NCBI RefSeq assembly: GCF_001405015.1 | Contig: NZ_CYZX01000004.1 | Coordinates: 62,001-126,000 of the forward strand | Direction: 5' to 3' | DNA from: Clostridium disporicum | GTDB taxonomy: Bacteria; Bacillota; Clostridia; Clostridiales; Clostridiaceae | Length of the DNA stretch: 64,000 nt | Part shown: in pieces, positions 60,897 through 64,000 of the stretch | Position numbering within the stretch: the first letter of the stretch is position 1 | How the letters are laid out: each line of letters opens with the position of its first letter | Made by a program: the position numbers and the translations under genes | Notes under the pieces: model-generated | What the model saw: the letters and a program-made list of their open reading frames with translations, nothing else | Told to the model about the DNA's origin: nothing | Databases searched by the model: none

Positions 60897-61829
60897 TTAT
60901 TTATATATGTTAATAATATTAGAAAGAAATTTAATTATATCATCAATCATTATTGTTATTCCGCTATAAAATATAGTTAATATAATCATGTAAATGCAAT
61001 AAATTATAGGACATAACATAAAAAATGATAATATTTTTCTATTGTTATTTATAAAATATACAAATTTAAACCAAATCTTATCTAAAAACCATGCCTTGTT
61101 GTCTAAAATAAGATCTTTTATGGTATCTATGTCTAAATAATTACCATTATCTTTATTTGAATTTATCATAAATAGAAGTTGATTTTCCTGAATTAATTTA
61201 AAAGTGTCAATATTAATAGTATTATCAAAATCATTTTCAGGAGATAATATTAATGTAGTTAAAGGGACATCTTCTTCAATAATATCTACTAGAAGATTTT
61301 TAATATTTTCAGTTTCGTTATATATATCATAAATAAGCTTATTTGCAATATCCTTTGAGCTGTTATTATCTAAAAAATTTGATAATGGAATTATATTATA
61401 TAATCCATTAGGAGTAATAGCTAGATGATATATATTGAGAGTTCTATCATCATTTTCTAAAGAAAGATTGCTTAATACTATATTATTAGATGGAAGCAAC
61501 TTGAGAATATCTTTTATATTATCATTTTCTTTAAGTTCTTTAAAAAATCTCATTATATTACTGTGAATATTATGATAAATTCCGTTATGCAAAGCAACGA
61601 TATGCATCAAATATATGAAGTATATTGAAGATAATATTGAAAAGTTAAGATCGAATACTATACCAAGTATTAATAATATAGTAGGTACTCGCAAAAATTT
61701 ATTTTTAAATAAAAAGATAATTGCTTTAAATGCAAATATAATAGCTTTGTAAGTGAATAATAAAATGTAAAAAAATGATTTAGTTAAAAGTATTATAATA
61801 AAGCCTATAGATTTAAGTAAGAAAAACAA
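60897..61829 (-). CDS. Hypothetical membrane protein
   Basis: I do not recognise this protein. The chosen TTG start (61829) has GGAGG 7 nt upstream and gives about 310 residues; the frame is open 14 codons further without a site. Hydrophobic helices occur at the start (LFFLLKSIGFIIILLTKSFFYILLF, then AIIFAFKAIIFLF), at about 60-85 (VPTILLILGIVFDLNFSILSSIYFIYLMHIV) and near the C-terminus (ILSFFMLCPIIYCIYMIILTIFYSGI). Between them lies a soluble region of about 180 residues with NERD- or PLD-like strand patterns (HLAITPNGLYNIIPLSNFL), too vague to name. Monocistronic. Confidence 0.6.
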   Translation of the reverse strand: MFFLLKSIGFIIILLTKSFFYILLFTYKAIIFAFKAIIFLFKNKFLRVPTILLILGIVFDLNFSILSSIYFIYLMHIVALHNGIYHNIHSNIMRFFKELKENDNIKDILKLLPSNNIVLSNLSLENDDRTLNIYHLAITPNGLYNIIPLSNFLDNNSSKDIANKLIYDIYNETENIKNLLVDIIEEDVPLTTLILSPENDFDNTINIDTFKLIQENQLLFMINSNKDNGNYLDIDTIKDLILDNKAWFLDKIWFKFVYFINNNRKILSFFMLCPIIYCIYMIILTIFYSGITIMIDDIIKFLSNIINIYK

Positions 61830-61933
61830 GGTAATACCTCCAGTTTGTAATATAGTAGTATTATTTACCAATATAAAAGTTTTTATTAAATAAAATATAC
61901 ATAGCCATTATTATAAAAAAATAATAAAATATA

Positions 61934-61964
61934 TTGACTCTATAGTAACAATAGACTTTATAAT
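61934..61964 (+). promoter_or_regulatory. MerR-type promoter with 19-bp spacer upstream of the MATE gene
   Basis: TTGACT (61934-61939) and TATAAT (61959-61964) are 19 nt apart, longer than normal for sigma-A. The spacer holds a dyad TCTAT-N7-ATAGA (61939-61955) near its centre. This is the classic form of promoters that MerR-family activators untwist. A MerR-family gene follows the MATE gene. Confidence 0.65.
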
Positions 61965-61996
61965 ATGGAAGGAAAATTTAAAATATGGGGGTAATT

Positions 61997-63301
61997 ATGA
62001 CTAAAGAGTTTTTAAAATATGCTATTCCATCAGCATTAGCAATGTTTACTTCGGCTTTATATACTGTAATTGATGGAATATTTGTAGGACAAGGTGTTGG
62101 TTCTTTAGCTTTAGCAGCAGTTAATATAGTATTACCTTTTACTGTAATGTTATTTGGTATTGCTAATATGTTTGCTATTGGAGGAGGGTCTTTAGTATCT
62201 AAAAATATTGGAGCTAAAAAGATAGATAAAGCTGTTAATATTTTTAGACAAGTATTTAAGTTCTTATTTATAATAAGTATTGGAATAAGTTTATTTTGTA
62301 TTATTTTTACTAATCAAATAGTAACAGTTTTAGGTGCAACAGAAAACTTAAAACCTATGGCTGTAGAATATTTAAGATTTTATGCACTTTTCTGTATTCC
62401 AAACTTAGTGGGAATAGTTTTAAATAGCTTTGTAAGAAATGACGGAAGACCAAAGCTTGCTATGATTTCTACTATTAGTGGTGCGATTACAAATGTTATA
62501 TTAGATTATGTGTTCATTTTTCCACTAGGAATGGGAATAAAAGGAGCAGCAATAGCTACAGGTCTAGGACAAATCGTAACTGTTGCAATTTTATTACCTC
62601 ATTTCTTAATGAAAAAAGGATATTTATCTTTTGGAAATGTTAAAATAGAAAAAGAGAAAATAAAAGAATTTTGTACAATAGGATTTCCATCATTTTTTGC
62701 ACAAGCTAGTTACTCAGTAATAGTTTTATTACACAATATAGCTATTGTTAAGCTTGTTGGAGAGATTGGTATATCTGCTTATAGTATAATGAATTATCTA
62801 ACAACTAATGTGTATATGGTGCTTTATGGAATAACTCTAGGAGTACAACCACTTATAAGCTATAATTATGGTAGAAAAAAATCGGAAAAAATGTTAGGAT
62901 TTTATAAGATAACATGTAAATCAATTATTTTAGTAACTACAGTATTTACTGTTATAATATATTTATTTGGACTTAACTTAATTAATATTTTTACTAATGA
63001 TAATAGTCTGGCAAATATAGCATTTAATGCAATAAAGATAAACATATTTAGTTATTTTGCAGTAGGATTAAATTTAAATACTTTAGTTTACTATCAAGCT
63101 ATAGAAAAACCTAAGTATTCAAATATAGTATGTATATTGAGATCAGTAGCTTATTTACCGATAAGTATATTTGTATTATCAAAGTTATTCGGTATAAATG
63201 GAATTTGGGCAGCAGCTATAGTAGCTGAAACTGCTACATATATAACAATGAGATTAAAAACAAATATAGAGGAATCTACAGCTGAAATGTTAGCTGCATA
63301 G
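61997..63301 (+). CDS. MATE family multidrug/cation efflux protein (MepA-like)
   Basis: A 434-residue antiporter with 12 membrane helices in two pseudo-symmetric halves (KYAIPSALAMFTSALYTVIDGIFVGQGVGSLALAAVNIVLPF at the start; FCTIGFPSFFAQASYSVIVLLHNIAIVKLVG beginning the second half). Family motifs include FVRNDGRPKLAMISTISGAITNVILDYVFIFPLGMGIKGAAIATGLGQ and GVQPLISYNYGRKKSEKM. Members export drugs or dyes in exchange for Na+ or H+. The ATG at 61997 has GGGGG 5 nt upstream; another ATG four codons earlier lies inside that site. The MerR-type promoter and adjacent regulator suggest induction by an exported compound. Confidence 0.93.
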   Translation: MTKEFLKYAIPSALAMFTSALYTVIDGIFVGQGVGSLALAAVNIVLPFTVMLFGIANMFAIGGGSLVSKNIGAKKIDKAVNIFRQVFKFLFIISIGISLFCIIFTNQIVTVLGATENLKPMAVEYLRFYALFCIPNLVGIVLNSFVRNDGRPKLAMISTISGAITNVILDYVFIFPLGMGIKGAAIATGLGQIVTVAILLPHFLMKKGYLSFGNVKIEKEKIKEFCTIGFPSFFAQASYSVIVLLHNIAIVKLVGEIGISAYSIMNYLTTNVYMVLYGITLGVQPLISYNYGRKKSEKMLGFYKITCKSIILVTTVFTVIIYLFGLNLINIFTNDNSLANIAFNAIKINIFSYFAVGLNLNTLVYYQAIEKPKYSNIVCILRSVAYLPISIFVLSKLFGINGIWAAAIVAETATYITMRLKTNIEESTAEMLAA

Positions 63302-63328
63302 AGATATATAATATTAAAAAGTATTTTG

Positions 63329-63374
63329 ATGACAAATAGCAAATAAGTTGAAAACTAAATTTGCTATTTGTCAT
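63329..63374. repeat. Inverted repeat, TGACAA family, copy 3
   Basis: Perfect 16-bp arms ATGACAAATAGCAAAT (63329-63344) and ATTTGCTATTTGTCAT (63359-63374) enclose a 14-nt loop, between the MATE and MerR genes. Its ends match copies at 53150 and 58866. It may also attenuate read-through. Confidence 0.8.
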
Positions 63375-63410
63375 TTCTCATAAAATAAAGAGTTGGAGGA
63401 AGGTAAATTT

Positions 63411-64000
63411 ATGGAATCAAAATTTTCCATAGGAGAAATAGCAAAAATTCATAATGTTTCAGTTCAAACATTAAGACATTATGATAAGATTGGATTATTA
63501 ACACCTTCTTATATAAATAAAGAAACTGGTTATAGATATTATTCATCAAAAGATTTTGTAATAATTGACCTTATAAAACAATGTAAATCTATGGGATTAT
63601 CTTTAGATGAAATAAAAGATATAATTCATAACTACACATCATTAGATTCTATATTGGATATAATGAAAAAACAAAAAGATATAATAGATAAAAAGATAAA
63701 CGAATTAAATACCATAAAAAATAATATATCTTTTTTAGAAAAAAGAATTAATGAATCATTAGAGGAAGGCATAAACGTAATATTTATAAAGGAATATCCT
63801 AAAAGGGAATTTATAAAGTATAATAACACAAATAGATTTACTGTAGAATTTGAAATAAACCTAAGTAAAGCATTAGCAGATGCAGAAAGAAAATATAATA
63901 ATTTCAATAAGGAATTAGCTTTTGTAACATCATTTAATGATTTTAGAAGAGATGATAAAACTATATATAAAGCAATGATGTTAAGCTTTACTGATATGAT
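63411..64000 (+). CDS. MerR family transcriptional regulator (partial, runs off window)
   Basis: The visible 196 codons start with a MerR winged-helix DNA-binding domain (FSIGEIAKIHNVSVQTLRHYDKIGLLTPSYINKETGYRYYSSKDFVIIDLIKQCKSMGLSLDEIKDII, about residues 5-75). A long dimerisation helix follows (about 80-125: ILDIMKKQKDIIDKKINELNTIKNNISFLEKRI). The beginning of a ligand-binding domain then appears, as in BmrR/BltR-type multidrug regulators; there is no metal-binding Cys cluster. RBS GGAGGAAGG precedes the ATG. It lies downstream of the MATE gene, whose promoter has a MerR-style spacer, so it probably activates that pump. The C-terminal end is outside the window. Confidence 0.92.
   Translation, partial: MESKFSIGEIAKIHNVSVQTLRHYDKIGLLTPSYINKETGYRYYSSKDFVIIDLIKQCKSMGLSLDEIKDIIHNYTSLDSILDIMKKQKDIIDKKINELNTIKNNISFLEKRINESLEEGINVIFIKEYPKREFIKYNNTNRFTVEFEINLSKALADAERKYNNFNKELAFVTSFNDFRRDDKTIYKAMMLSFTDM

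Noticed and set aside
61830..61871. Longer N-terminus for the hypothetical membrane protein at 60897
   Set aside because: The upstream TTG has no ribosome site, whereas the TTG at 61829 follows GGAGG at good distance and starts the first hydrophobic helix.

Overview
The window is AT-rich, gene-dense DNA from a spore-forming anaerobe of the low-GC Firmicutes, most likely Clostridium sensu stricto (the C. perfringens / C. baratii side of cluster I; species not assigned). The grounds are strong A/T codon bias, AGGAGG-type ribosome sites with frequent GTG and TTG starts, a giant pyruvate:ferredoxin oxidoreductase, an alpha/beta-type small acid-soluble spore protein, a CBS-domain manganese pyrophosphatase, a tyrosine T-box, and a cysteine-rich collagen-like protein of the spore-surface type. 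No rRNA, tRNA, CRISPR, prophage or transposase gene was seen.

Layout. 1-13.7 kb: end of an oxidoreductase, an acyltransferase-fold protein with its catalytic His replaced, two NAD(P) enzymes (one apparently missing its YxxxK segment), T-box plus tyrS, an ABC-F ATPase, a DUF4397 pair, a cysteine-desulfurase-like PLP enzyme, a PPi-type phosphofructokinase, an MntP-like exporter, a decayed histidine kinase and two small hypothetical genes. 13.8-30.5 kb: a pepF / rhomboid / DUF2238 operon, uvsE, gdhA, a parE-parC-DJ-1 operon, recJ, a SASP gene, murG and a flavodoxin. 30.6-46.5 kb: the pyruvate oxidoreductase, a DUF1292 protein with a Cys/His-rich tail, PHP phosphoesterase plus aspartate aminotransferase, a HAD phosphatase plus class IV PLP enzyme, CBS-pyrophosphatase, a calcium-type P-ATPase, a DegV protein and the iscS-thiI thiouridylation pair. 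46.7-64 kb: an amidase, a lipoprotein / MBOAT / DHHW acylation locus, a second PHP protein with an aromatic-acid-exporter-like protein, a 3D-domain wall protein, the collagen-like gene, a PspA + SPFH/zinc-ribbon pair, a SEC-C methionine aminopeptidase, a PAP2 phosphatase, and a MATE pump followed by a MerR regulator cut by the window edge.

The most unusual non-coding feature is a dispersed family of about 200-240 bp elements made of strings of tiny hairpins (R1-R4, near 7.1, 17.8, 36.9 and 46.5 kb). In the best copy the spacers between hairpins are purine-rich in the left half and complementary pyrimidine-rich in the right half, so the whole element is a palindrome of palindromes. All four abut the stop codon of a gene. 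A second family of nested inverted repeats with TGACAA...TTGTCA ends lies near 53.2, 58.9 and 63.3 kb, and a third, structured repeat pair brackets the tyrS T-box. I recognise none of these as a named family.

Regulation visible in the sequence includes the tyrosine T-box, a MerR-style promoter with a 19-bp spacer in front of the MATE pump (its probable regulator lies just downstream of the pump), a 22-bp perfect palindrome in front of the pyruvate oxidoreductase, a candidate sporulation (SigK-like) promoter for the collagen-like gene, and many clear intrinsic terminators.
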